From: an uncultured Pelagibacteraceae bacterium
GTDB lineage: Bacteria; Pseudomonadota; Alphaproteobacteria; Pelagibacterales; Pelagibacteraceae
DNA length: 64,000 bases
Assembly (NCBI GenBank): GCA_902613855.1
Contig: CACMIX010000003.1
Coordinates: forward strand, 62,001-126,000
Direction: 5' to 3'
The notes beneath the pieces were generated by a model. It ran no database searches, had not been told where the DNA came from, and saw nothing but the letters and a program-made list of their open reading frames with translations. The number at the start of each line of letters is the position of its first letter. The first letter of the stretch is position 1. This document shows positions 54,297-64,000 of the stretch, piece after piece. Both the position numbers and the translations under genes were made by a program.

Positions 54297-55601
54297 ATGA
54301 GTGAAAAAATTGTAGTTCCTGCACTTGGTGAGAGTATAACCGAAGCAACAGTGGCTAAATGGTTAAAAAATGCAGGAGACTCTGTTGATGCAGATGAACC
54401 AATAGTTGAACTTGAAACAGATAAAGTAAATTTAGAAGTCCCCTCTCCAATAACAGGAGTATTAACTGAAATAAATTCTAAAGACGGGTCAGTAGTGGAA
54501 GTTGGAGCTTTACTAGGTTCTGTTTCTGAAAATGGCAGTGGCGTCAAACCCAGCACCACAAAGAATGAGGAAGTTAAAAAACAAGAGATCGAACCTAATG
54601 AAAATAACGTTATTAAATTAGACCCAATTAAAAAAGAGCCTAAAGTTTTTGAGGAGACTTTAAAAGTAGAGGAGCAAAGTGAAAAACCTTTAGTATTATC
54701 TGATGAAGTTGTTGATCAAGCACCAACGATTAAGAATACTCAGAACCAAACATTGTCACCAGCTGTTCGTAAAATTGTTGTTGAAAACAAAATAGACCTA
54801 GCTACTGTTCAAGGCTCTGGAAAAGATGGGAGAGTTCTTAAAGGTGACTTGATAAGTATGATGGGAGCAAATCCAAAACCTTCAGAGAGAAAAATTCAAT
54901 ATGGTCAAGAAGAAAGAATAAAGATGACCAGACTTAGACAAACTATTGCTAAAAGATTAAAGCAAGCTCAAGAAAATGCAGCCTTACTAACAACATTCAA
55001 CGAAGTCGACATGACAAATATTATGCAAATGAGAAAAGAAAATCAGGAAGATTTTCAATCTAGATATAATATTAAACTTGGCTTTATGTCATTTTTTGTA
55101 AAAGCATGTGTTGTTGCTTTAAAGAATTTTCCAGCAGTAAATGCAGAAATTGATGGGGATGAAATAATTTACAAAAATTATTATAATATTAGTTTTGCAG
55201 TTGGAACTGATAAAGGTTTAGTAGTACCAGTTTTAAGAAATGCAGATGAGTTATCTTTTGCAGACATCGAAAAAAATATTAAAGAAATTTCTGAAAAGGC
55301 GAGGGATGGAAAATTGGCAATTGAGGATCTTCAAGGAGGAACATTTACAATAAGTAATGGTGGAGTTTATGGGTCTATGCTTTCAACACCTATATTAAAT
55401 CTTCCACAATCTGGGGTACTAGGAATGCATAATATTGTTGAAAGACCTGCCGTTGTTGATGGAGAAATTAAAATAAGACCAATAATGTACTTAGCATTGT
55501 CTTATGATCATAGAATTATTGATGGTAAAGAGTCAGTTTCATTTCTTAAAATGATAAAGGAAAATTTAGAAGACCCAAGAAGGCTATTTTTGGATATTTA
55601 G
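54297..55601 (+). CDS. sucB: 2-oxoglutarate dehydrogenase E2 (dihydrolipoyl succinyltransferase)
   Basis: A 434-residue E2. The single lipoyl domain spans 1-75 with the lipoylated lysine K43 in E-T-D-K-V-N-L-E. A charged linker follows, then the E3/E1-binding domain ([17 protein letters not shown]) and the acyltransferase core with the catalytic histidine H405 in S-Y-D-H-R-I-I-D-G. This is the ordered set of the succinyltransferase. It starts six bp after sucA and is followed by lpd. Confidence 0.96.
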   Translation: MSEKIVVPALGESITEATVAKWLKNAGDSVDADEPIVELETDKVNLEVPSPITGVLTEINSKDGSVVEVGALLGSVSENGSGVKPSTTKNEEVKKQEIEPNENNVIKLDPIKKEPKVFEETLKVEEQSEKPLVLSDEVVDQAPTIKNTQNQTLSPAVRKIVVENKIDLATVQGSGKDGRVLKGDLISMMGANPKPSERKIQYGQEERIKMTRLRQTIAKRLKQAQENAALLTTFNEVDMTNIMQMRKENQEDFQSRYNIKLGFMSFFVKACVVALKNFPAVNAEIDGDEIIYKNYYNISFAVGTDKGLVVPVLRNADELSFADIEKNIKEISEKARDGKLAIEDLQGGTFTISNGGVYGSMLSTPILNLPQSGVLGMHNIVERPAVVDGEIKIRPIMYLALSYDHRIIDGKESVSFLKMIKENLEDPRRLFLDI

Positions 55602-57002
55602 ATGTCAGAAAAATTTCAAGCAGTAGTTATTGGTGGTGGACCTGGGGGATATGTTTGTGCGATTAGACTTTCTCAACTAGGATTAAAAACAGCTTGCATA
55701 GAGTCTAGAGGTTCTTTAGGAGGCACTTGTTTAAATGTTGGCTGTATACCATCTAAGAGTTTATTAAATTTGTCTGAGGAATTTCATAAAGTTAAAGGTT
55801 TGGCTAATAAAGGAATAGAAGTAGGAGATGTTAAGCTAAACCTAGATAAAATGATGAAAAGTAAAGATAAAGCTGTAACCGTTCTTACAAAAGGGGTTGA
55901 ATTTTTATTTAAGAAAAACAAAGTAACTTATTTCAAAGGTTATGGTAGTTTCAAATCCCAAAACGAAATTTCAATAAAAGATAATGAAAATAAAGAGACT
56001 ATTATACAATCTGAAAAAACTATAATAGCAACAGGATCTGTAGCTACTTCTTTACCAGGAATTGAAATCGATGAGCAAAAAATAGTTTCATCTACTGGTG
56101 CGTTAAAGCTTGAAAAAGTTCCAAATAAAATGGTTGTTGTAGGGGGTGGTTATATTGGATTAGAAATGGGATCGGTTTGGTCAAGACTGGGTTCTGAAGT
56201 GCAGGTAGTAGAGTTTTTAGATCACATCACTCCAGGTATGGACAAAGAAATATCCTCAGAATTTATGAAAATTCTAAAAAAACAAGGCATTAAGTTTAAT
56301 ATGCAAAATAAAGTTGAAGCAATTAAAAAAAATAAATCTGGAGTAACAGTATCCACTGTAGATAAAGAGGGAAATAAAAATAATTTAGATTGTGATGTAG
56401 TTTTAATTTCTGTTGGCAGGAAGGCAAATACTGAGGGCTTAAATTTAGAAACTGTTGGAGTTAAACTGGACGACAAAAAAAGAATCAAAACTGATAAATC
56501 ATTTAAAACAAATTTAGAGAATATATATGCAATTGGTGATGTAATATCAGGACCCATGCTTGCTCATAAAGCTGAAGATGAAGGTATTGCTGTTGCTGAA
56601 AACATTGCAGGACAATCAGGGCATGTCAATTATGATACTATTCCAGGTGTTGTATATACCACACCAGAAGTTGCAGCGATTGGTAAAACTGAGGAACAAT
56701 TAAAAGATTCTAAAATGAAATATAAAGTTGGAAAATTTTCATTTATGGCTAATTCAAGGGCTAAAGCTATTGATGATGCAGAAGGATTTGTGAAGATTTT
56801 AGCTGATGAAAAAACAGATAAAGTGTTGGGTGCTCATATAATAGGCCCTCATGCTGGTGAGTTGATTGCTGAAATTGGCGTTGCTATGGAATTTGGAGCT
56901 AGTTCAGAGGATATAGCACGTACATGTCATGCTCACCCAACTTTTTCAGAGGCAGTAAAAGAGGCAGCTTTATCAGTTGATAAAAGAGCAATACACTCTT
57001 AA
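55602..57002 (+). CDS. lpdA: Dihydrolipoyl dehydrogenase (E3)
   Basis: A 466-residue FAD disulphide oxidoreductase re-oxidising lipoamide with NAD. The redox cysteines are C43 and C48 in G-G-T-C-L-N-V-G-C-I-P-S-K. FAD-binding G-G-G-P-G-G-Y and NAD-binding G-G-G-Y-I-G-L-E are clear, and H-A-H-P-T-F-S-E with the catalytic histidine is near the end. It starts directly after sucB and completes the 2-oxoglutarate dehydrogenase set. Confidence 0.97.
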   Translation: MSEKFQAVVIGGGPGGYVCAIRLSQLGLKTACIESRGSLGGTCLNVGCIPSKSLLNLSEEFHKVKGLANKGIEVGDVKLNLDKMMKSKDKAVTVLTKGVEFLFKKNKVTYFKGYGSFKSQNEISIKDNENKETIIQSEKTIIATGSVATSLPGIEIDEQKIVSSTGALKLEKVPNKMVVVGGGYIGLEMGSVWSRLGSEVQVVEFLDHITPGMDKEISSEFMKILKKQGIKFNMQNKVEAIKKNKSGVTVSTVDKEGNKNNLDCDVVLISVGRKANTEGLNLETVGVKLDDKKRIKTDKSFKTNLENIYAIGDVISGPMLAHKAEDEGIAVAENIAGQSGHVNYDTIPGVVYTTPEVAAIGKTEEQLKDSKMKYKVGKFSFMANSRAKAIDDAEGFVKILADEKTDKVLGAHIIGPHAGELIAEIGVAMEFGASSEDIARTCHAHPTFSEAVKEAALSVDKRAIHS

Positions 57003-57007
57003 TTTTT

Positions 57008-57029
57008 TTTCATATTATAAAATATGAAA
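57008..57029 (+). promoter_or_regulatory. Hairpin over the priA start codon
   Basis: TTTCATATT (57008-57016) and AATATGAAA (57021-57029) form a perfect 9-base inverted repeat around ATAA. The priA ATG (57024-57026) lies in the right arm, so pairing would hide the start from ribosomes. The stem has only two G-C pairs and is therefore weak. No T-run follows, so it is not an intrinsic terminator for the TCA operon. Confidence 0.4.
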
Positions 57030-58979
57030 TATCCGATTCTTTTACCAAATATATTTAATTATCCATTCACATATGAAAGTAATTTAGATTTAAAAATTGG
57101 TGAATATGTATCAGTACCCTTTGGTAAAAATAAACTTACTGGAGTAGTATGGGATAAATTAGAAGAAAATGAACAAAAAAAATTTAAATTAAAAAAAGTT
57201 TTCAAGAAATTAAAAGTTAAACCACTAAAAAAAACAACTATAAACTTTTTAAATTGGTTTTCAGAATACAATATTATTCCAAAGGGCATGGCTTTAAAAT
57301 TGATGCTATTGAGCAACAATGCAATTGAAGACAATATAAAAAATAATTTTCAAGTTTTTGAAAGCAATATAAAAAATAATTCAATAAAACTCTCTGAGGA
57401 CCAAAAGAAATCTCTAAAGGAAATGGTCATTTTAAACAATAAATTTAGAGTACACGTATTACAAGGAACAACTGGATCTGGAAAAACTTTTGTTTATTTT
57501 GAGGCATTAAAATCAATAATAAAGAAGGGCTTTCAAGGCTTAATATTATTACCAGAGATAGGACTAACGGGCCAATTTGAGCAAAAATTTGTTGAATATT
57601 TTGGTTTTAATCCAGCTGTCTGGCATTCAGGAATATCTAAAAAGAAAAAAGAAATAATATGGAATGGAATTTCTAATGGCAAAATTCAAGTTATAATTGG
57701 AGCAAGATCGTCTTTATTTTTACCATTTAAAAAACTTGGAATAATTATTGTTGATGAAGAACACGATCAATCATTTAAGCAAGATGAGGGGACAACTTAC
57801 AACGCGAGAGACATGGCAATAGCCAGAGCATCATTTGAAAATATTCCAATAAATCTTATAACTTCAGTTCCATCTGTTGAAACATATGAAAATATAAAAA
57901 AAGGAAAATATGGTTTATCTAGATTAAACCAGAGATATCAAAATGCTTCTCTCCCTAATTATGAAATTATAAATTTAAATAATTCTAAGTTGGAAAAACA
58001 ATCGTGGTTATCAAATGAAATTATTAAAAAGGTAAATTCTCATTTAGAAAAAAAGGATCAAGTTTTATTTTTTTTAAACAGACGTGGGTTTTCACCACAT
58101 GTATTATGCAATAAATGTTACACAAGTTTTTCATGTCCAAACTGTAGTATCAATTTAGTTTATCATAAAAATAAAGGTAATTTGCTTTGTCATTACTGTG
58201 GATATAAATCTCATTTAAAAAGAGAATGTTCAAAAGAGGGAAATTGTGAATTTATTTTTAGTGGTCCTGGTGTTGAAAGAATATCAGATGAAGTAAAAAG
58301 AAAATTTCCAGATAAGAAAATTGAAATCTTTTCAAGTGATACAATGAATAAAAAAGACTCAATGGATAAGTTGGATAAAATTATTAAAAATGAAACTAAT
58401 ATTTTAGTTGGAACTCAATTAATTTCAAAAGGATTTCATTTTCCAAGTTTAAATTGTATTGTAGTTGTCGACATCGATCTTTCATCTCAAGGACACGATT
58501 TGAGAGGAGCTGAAAAGAATTTACAACTTTATCACCAACTTTCAGGAAGAGCCGGAAGAACTGGAAAACCAGCTACGGTTTATTTTCAAACTTACAATCA
58601 TGATACAAAAGTGATTGATGATATTACTAATAAAAATCCTGATATTTTTTTAGAAAGAGAGTTAGAGATTAGAAAAAAAAATAAACTTCCACCTTTTCAA
58701 AGATTTATCTCACTAATTCTTACAGGTGAAAATGAGCATAAATTAGAAACAGAGGCTTTAGGATTTAAAAATTTTATAGAAACTAAAATTGAAGGAAAAG
58801 TATTGGGCCCAGTAAATGCACCCATTTTTAGATTGAAGAGAAAATTTAGAGTTAGATTGTTAATAAGAGGAATTAAATCAATGAAAGTACAAAACTCAAT
58901 CGCAAAAATTATACCAAATTATAAGTTTGGGTCTGGAATAAAACTTTCAGTTGATGTTGACCCTATAAACTTCAATTAA
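57024..58979 (+). CDS. priA: Primosomal replication protein PriA (helicase)
   Basis: A 651-residue superfamily-2 DNA helicase that reloads the replicative helicase at stalled forks. The order is an N-terminal DNA-binding part (residues 1 to about 110), Walker A G-T-T-G-S-G-K-T (148-155), D-E-E-H, the zinc-binding cysteine region (C-N-K-C, C-P-N-C, C-H-Y-C) and a C-terminal helicase motif with G-R-A-G-R. It is about 80 residues shorter than E. coli PriA. It starts 21 bp after lpd. Confidence 0.94.
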   Translation: MKYPILLPNIFNYPFTYESNLDLKIGEYVSVPFGKNKLTGVVWDKLEENEQKKFKLKKVFKKLKVKPLKKTTINFLNWFSEYNIIPKGMALKLMLLSNNAIEDNIKNNFQVFESNIKNNSIKLSEDQKKSLKEMVILNNKFRVHVLQGTTGSGKTFVYFEALKSIIKKGFQGLILLPEIGLTGQFEQKFVEYFGFNPAVWHSGISKKKKEIIWNGISNGKIQVIIGARSSLFLPFKKLGIIIVDEEHDQSFKQDEGTTYNARDMAIARASFENIPINLITSVPSVETYENIKKGKYGLSRLNQRYQNASLPNYEIINLNNSKLEKQSWLSNEIIKKVNSHLEKKDQVLFFLNRRGFSPHVLCNKCYTSFSCPNCSINLVYHKNKGNLLCHYCGYKSHLKRECSKEGNCEFIFSGPGVERISDEVKRKFPDKKIEIFSSDTMNKKDSMDKLDKIIKNETNILVGTQLISKGFHFPSLNCIVVVDIDLSSQGHDLRGAEKNLQLYHQLSGRAGRTGKPATVYFQTYNHDTKVIDDITNKNPDIFLERELEIRKKNKLPPFQRFISLILTGENEHKLETEALGFKNFIETKIEGKVLGPVNAPIFRLKRKFRVRLLIRGIKSMKVQNSIAKIIPNYKFGSGIKLSVDVDPINFN

Positions 58980-59014
58980 TGAGTAAAAAAACGCCTTTTT
59001 AACAAATCGGTTAC

Positions 59015-59069
59015 TTGAAGACATAAAGGTCATATGCTAATTAAAGCCTGATTTTAATTTAATCTTCAA
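59015..59069 (+). promoter_or_regulatory. Probable promoter/leader of the F1-ATPase genes
   Basis: The 108 bp gap before atpH contains TTGAAG (59015-59020), a 17 bp spacer and TAATTA (59038-59043), a moderate sigma-70 promoter. A 7-base inverted repeat TTGAAGA (59015-59021)/TCTTCAA (59063-59069) spans the same stretch. The arrangement supports a separate promoter for the ATP synthase genes. It is weakly diagnostic in such AT-rich DNA. Confidence 0.35.
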
Positions 59070-59087
59070 CATTATATAGGAACAAAG

Positions 59088-59645
59088 TTGAGCAAAGACA
59101 CGGGATTTTCAATAACTTCAGCCGAAAGATATTCGCTTGCACTTTATGAGCTATCTAACGAAAGCAATCTTTTGACTCAAATTGAGGAACAGTGTTCATC
59201 TGTCTTAGAATTGATAAACACAAGTGATGACTTTAAAAATTTAATTAAAGATCCAACAACAAAACAGGATGATTTATTAAAAATTACAAATTCAATTTCA
59301 GAAAATTATAAATTTGAAATTTTATTTAAAAATTTTTTAAATTTTTTAATTCAAAAAAGAAGGTTCTTTTTTTTAGAGAGAATTCTTAAAAGTTTTGTTG
59401 AGATATGTTCAAAAAAAAGAGGTGAACTTAAGGCAGAATTAAAATCAGCAAAAGAATTATCTAGTGATGAAATAACTAAAATTACAGAGGAGCTCACCAA
59501 AAATTTTAGCTCAAAAATAAAATTAAACTACAAATATGATAAAAGTTTAATAGGAGGTTTAGTACTTCAAGTAGGAAGTACTATGGTTGACACCTCAATT
59601 AAAAATAAATTACAACAAATTGAAAACAGAATGATAGAGGCATAA
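59088..59645 (+). CDS. atpH: ATP synthase F1 delta subunit
   Basis: A 185-residue delta subunit (OSCP) linking the F1 head to the peripheral stalk. It is recognised by the N-terminal A-x-x-Y-x-L-A-L-Y-E-L region, the central F-L-N-F-L-I-Q-K-R-R-F, and the C-terminal S-L-I-G-G-L-V-L-Q-V-G-S-x-x-V-D-T-S-I, which is diagnostic. The start is a TTG; no ATG start fits upstream. It begins atpHAGDC, the order used by alphaproteobacteria in which F0 genes are elsewhere. Confidence 0.93.
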   Translation: MSKDTGFSITSAERYSLALYELSNESNLLTQIEEQCSSVLELINTSDDFKNLIKDPTTKQDDLLKITNSISENYKFEILFKNFLNFLIQKRRFFFLERILKSFVEICSKKRGELKAELKSAKELSSDEITKITEELTKNFSSKIKLNYKYDKSLIGGLVLQVGSTMVDTSIKNKLQQIENRMIEA

Positions 59646-61181
59646 ATGGAAATCAATCCTTCAGAAGTTACAAAAATATTAAAAGAACAAATTAAAAATT
59701 TTGGTGAAAAGACAGAGGTTACTGAAGTCGGTCAGGTATTATCCGTTGGAGATGGTATTGCTAGAATTTATGGCTTAGATAATGTTCAGGCTGGTGAGAT
59801 GGTTGAGTTTGCTGATGGTTCAAAAGGTATGGCTCTTAACTTGGAAAGTGAAAATGTTGGTGTTGTAATTTTTGGTGACGACAGAAATATTAAAGAAGGT
59901 GATGTTGTTAAAAGAACAGGAAATATTGTTGATACACCAGTAGGAAAAGAACTTCTAGGTAGAGTGGTTGATGGTCTTGGAAATCCAATTGATGGAAAAG
60001 GAGCGCTTGATAAAAGTGTTAAAAAAACAAGGGTAGAAGTTAAAGCCCCTGGTATTATCCCGAGACAATCAGTTAGTGAACCAATGCAAACTGGCTTAAA
60101 ATCAATTGATAGTTTAGTGCCAATTGGAAGAGGTCAAAGAGAATTAATTATTGGAGATAGACAGACAGGTAAAACTGCTGTTGCTGTCGATGCAATTATA
60201 AATCAGAAAAAAATTAATGAGTCAGGTGATGAGAAACAAAAATTATACTGTATCTATGTTGCAGTAGGTCAAAAAAGATCAACGGTGAGACAAATTCAAA
60301 AAACTTTAGAAGAAGCTGGAGCAATGGAATACACAACTATTGTTGCTGCTACAGCATCAGACTCAGCACCACTACAATTTTTAGCTCCTTATACAGGTTG
60401 TGCAATGGGTGAGTATTTTAGGGATAATGGAATGCACGCCTTAATTATTTACGATGATCTATCGAAACAAGCTGTTGCATATAGACAAATGTCTCTTCTT
60501 TTAAGAAGACCTCCAGGAAGGGAAGCTTACCCAGGAGATGTATTTTATCTGCACAGTAGATTATTAGAAAGAGCTGCAAAACTTAGTGATGAACATGGTG
60601 GAGGATCATTAACTGCACTTCCAATAATTGAAACACAAGGAGGTGATGTTTCTGCATTTATTCCAACAAATGTGATTTCAATTACAGATGGCCAAATATT
60701 TTTAGAAACAGAGCTTTTTAACCAAGGTATTAGACCAGCAATTAACGTTGGATTGTCTGTATCGAGGGTTGGATCCTCAGCTCAAACAAAAGCCATGAAA
60801 AAAGTATCAGGCTCCATGAAACTTGAGTTAGCTCAGTATAGAGAAATGGCTGCTTTTGCTCAATTTGGATCAGATTTAGATGCTTCTACACAACAGCTAC
60901 TTAATAGAGGTTCTAAATTGACAGAACTTTTAAAGCAAAAACAATATTCACCACTGACAGTCGCAGAGCAAGTAGTATCTGTTTTTTGTGGAGTTAAAGG
61001 TTATTTGGATGACATAGATTTAAAAGATATTGCAGAGTTCGAAACAAAAATAATTGAAAAATGCAAATCTGATAAGCCTGAAATAATTGACTCTATCCAA
61101 AGTTCTGGAAAACTTGAAGAAGACAAAGAAAAACTATTAATAGAAGTAATTACTCAACTTAAACAAAACTTTAAATCATAA
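59646..61181 (+). CDS. atpA: ATP synthase F1 alpha subunit
   Basis: A 511-residue noncatalytic nucleotide-binding subunit. The P-loop is G-D-R-Q-T-G-K-T (about 170-177), and the arginine-finger region is [13 protein letters not shown]-terminal and C-terminal domains are of full size, with [10 protein letters not shown] near the end. It directly follows atpH without a gap and precedes atpG by six bp. Confidence 0.98.
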   Translation: MEINPSEVTKILKEQIKNFGEKTEVTEVGQVLSVGDGIARIYGLDNVQAGEMVEFADGSKGMALNLESENVGVVIFGDDRNIKEGDVVKRTGNIVDTPVGKELLGRVVDGLGNPIDGKGALDKSVKKTRVEVKAPGIIPRQSVSEPMQTGLKSIDSLVPIGRGQRELIIGDRQTGKTAVAVDAIINQKKINESGDEKQKLYCIYVAVGQKRSTVRQIQKTLEEAGAMEYTTIVAATASDSAPLQFLAPYTGCAMGEYFRDNGMHALIIYDDLSKQAVAYRQMSLLLRRPPGREAYPGDVFYLHSRLLERAAKLSDEHGGGSLTALPIIETQGGDVSAFIPTNVISITDGQIFLETELFNQGIRPAINVGLSVSRVGSSAQTKAMKKVSGSMKLELAQYREMAAFAQFGSDLDASTQQLLNRGSKLTELLKQKQYSPLTVAEQVVSVFCGVKGYLDDIDLKDIAEFETKIIEKCKSDKPEIIDSIQSSGKLEEDKEKLLIEVITQLKQNFKS

Positions 61182-61187
61182 TAATAA

Positions 61188-63483
<2,296 letters not shown>

Positions 63484-63484
<1 letters not shown>

Positions 63485-63876
63485 TGAGCGAAGAATTTAA
63501 AATTGAAATTGTAAATCCAGAAAAATCTTTTTTAGTAAAAGATGACGTTTCTGAAGTTGTTGTACCTGCTTATGAAGGAGAAATGGGAATATTAAAAGAT
63601 CATATTTCAATTATTTCTTTTTTAAAGCCTGGAATTATTAAAATTTTATCAAAATCAGGTGATGAAAGTTATTATATTGAAGATGGTATTGTTGAATTTA
63701 AAAATAATAATCTTTCAATTCTAACTAGCTCCATATTTAATATTGCTGATATGGATAAATCCAAGCAACAAGATTTATTGAAACAAGCAGAGGAAGAATC
63801 TGGCAAGGAAGAAATAAGTGACCAGTCTAAGTATTTAATTGATCAAAAAATTGAAGTTTTAAAAACGCTCAATTAG
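63484..63876 (+). CDS. atpC: ATP synthase F1 epsilon subunit
   Basis: A 130-residue epsilon subunit. The N-terminal beta sandwich is recognised by I-V-N-P-E-K-S-F, V-V-V-P-A-Y-E-G-E-M-G-I-L-K-D-H, and Y-Y-I-E-D-G-I-V-E; a helical end follows. It couples rotation to c-ring and can inhibit hydrolysis in other bacteria. It ends the ATP operon, overlapping the 3' end of convergent rppH by four bp. Confidence 0.95.
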
Positions 63877-64000
63877 ATTAACTTTTCAACTTTTTTTTGT
63901 ACTTCTTTGTAAACATGCAACTTAAAATCTACCACTACTCTAGTTAGTTGATCAAGCTCTATCCATTTCCAATCTAAAAACTCTGGATGATGAGTGTTAA
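63873..64000 (-). CDS. rppH: RNA pyrophosphohydrolase RppH, C-terminal part (cut by window edge)
   Basis: Reading the minus strand from the right edge gives 41 codons and then TAA at 63875-63873. The peptide contains H-P-E-F-L-D-W-K-W-I-E-L, then V-V-D-F-K-L-H-V-Y-K-E-V, as in the C-terminal end of RppH/NudH Nudix hydrolases (E. coli has P-E-F-D-G-W-R-W and V-V-x-F-K-R-x-V-Y). The Nudix box lies beyond the window. RppH removes pyrophosphate from mRNA 5' ends. This gene is convergent with the ATP synthase operon. Confidence 0.75.
   Translation of the reverse strand, partial: NTHHPEFLDWKWIELDQLTRVVVDFKLHVYKEVQKKVEKLI

Overview
The window looks like a piece of a streamlined marine alphaproteobacterium of the SAR11 clade (Candidatus Pelagibacter or a close relative). 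The base composition is strongly AT-rich, most genes are separated by 0 to 30 bp or overlap by a few bases, codons end mostly in A or T, and there is a dmdA-dmdB-dmdC set for demethylating dimethylsulfoniopropionate (DMSP). The local gene order is also alphaproteobacterial: dapF/ftsY divergent from ffh-rpsP-trmD-rplS-leuCDB-asd, then sdhCDAB-mdh-sucCDAB-lpd, then the F1-ATPase genes without F0. I saw no rRNA, tRNA, CRISPR array, insertion sequence, prophage or attachment site. Only one gene is cut by a window edge (rppH, right end).

Layout. 1-2.1 kb: Bax-inhibitor-like membrane protein, DUF2794 protein, yciB and hspQ. 2.1-6.4 kb: cytochrome c maturation genes ccmCDEFGH, preceded by a spacer with a long hairpin. 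6.4-14.1 kb: a PagL-like lipid A deacylase, then a hydroxyacid block (two tandem FMN alpha-hydroxyacid oxidases, a PLP aminotransferase, a FAD D-lactate/glycolate-type dehydrogenase, an NAD(P) 2-hydroxyacid dehydrogenase and an MFS carrier). 14.1-21.9 kb: a GAF/Fis-type regulator divergent from a zinc alcohol dehydrogenase and a five-gene ABC importer with two different ATPases, resembling rhizobial glycerol-type importers. 22-25.2 kb: a TRAP transporter with a Tat-type signal on its binding protein. 25.2-29 kb: amidase, a tiny membrane protein, an EamA exporter, an alpha/beta hydrolase and an unknown secreted protein.

29-36 kb: SRP receptor (ftsY), dapF, a structured leader and ffh, then rpsP, trmD, rplS and leuCDB. 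rpsP and rplS carry long Ala/Pro/Lys/Glu tails, and rimM is missing from its usual place. 37.2-42.5 kb: dmdC, dmdB, a hydrolase and dmdA, lying between leuB and asd. 42.5-57 kb: asd, succinate dehydrogenase, mmsA, mdh, succinyl-CoA synthetase and the 2-oxoglutarate dehydrogenase complex. 57-63.9 kb: priA and atpHAGDC. The last bases hold the 3' end of rppH on the minus strand.

Taken together, the genes describe an aerobic heterotroph that imports small organic acids, alcohol- or sugar-like solutes and DMSP. It feeds their carbon through glyoxylate/2-oxoacids and the oxidative half of the TCA cycle into respiration. The most distinctive points are an importer ATPase pair with one canonical and one degenerate nucleotide site, a succinate dehydrogenase SdhD with no histidine at all, a three-hairpin element in front of ffh, and repeat-built tails on two ribosomal proteins. 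All functional calls rest on motifs and context read by eye; no database search was run.
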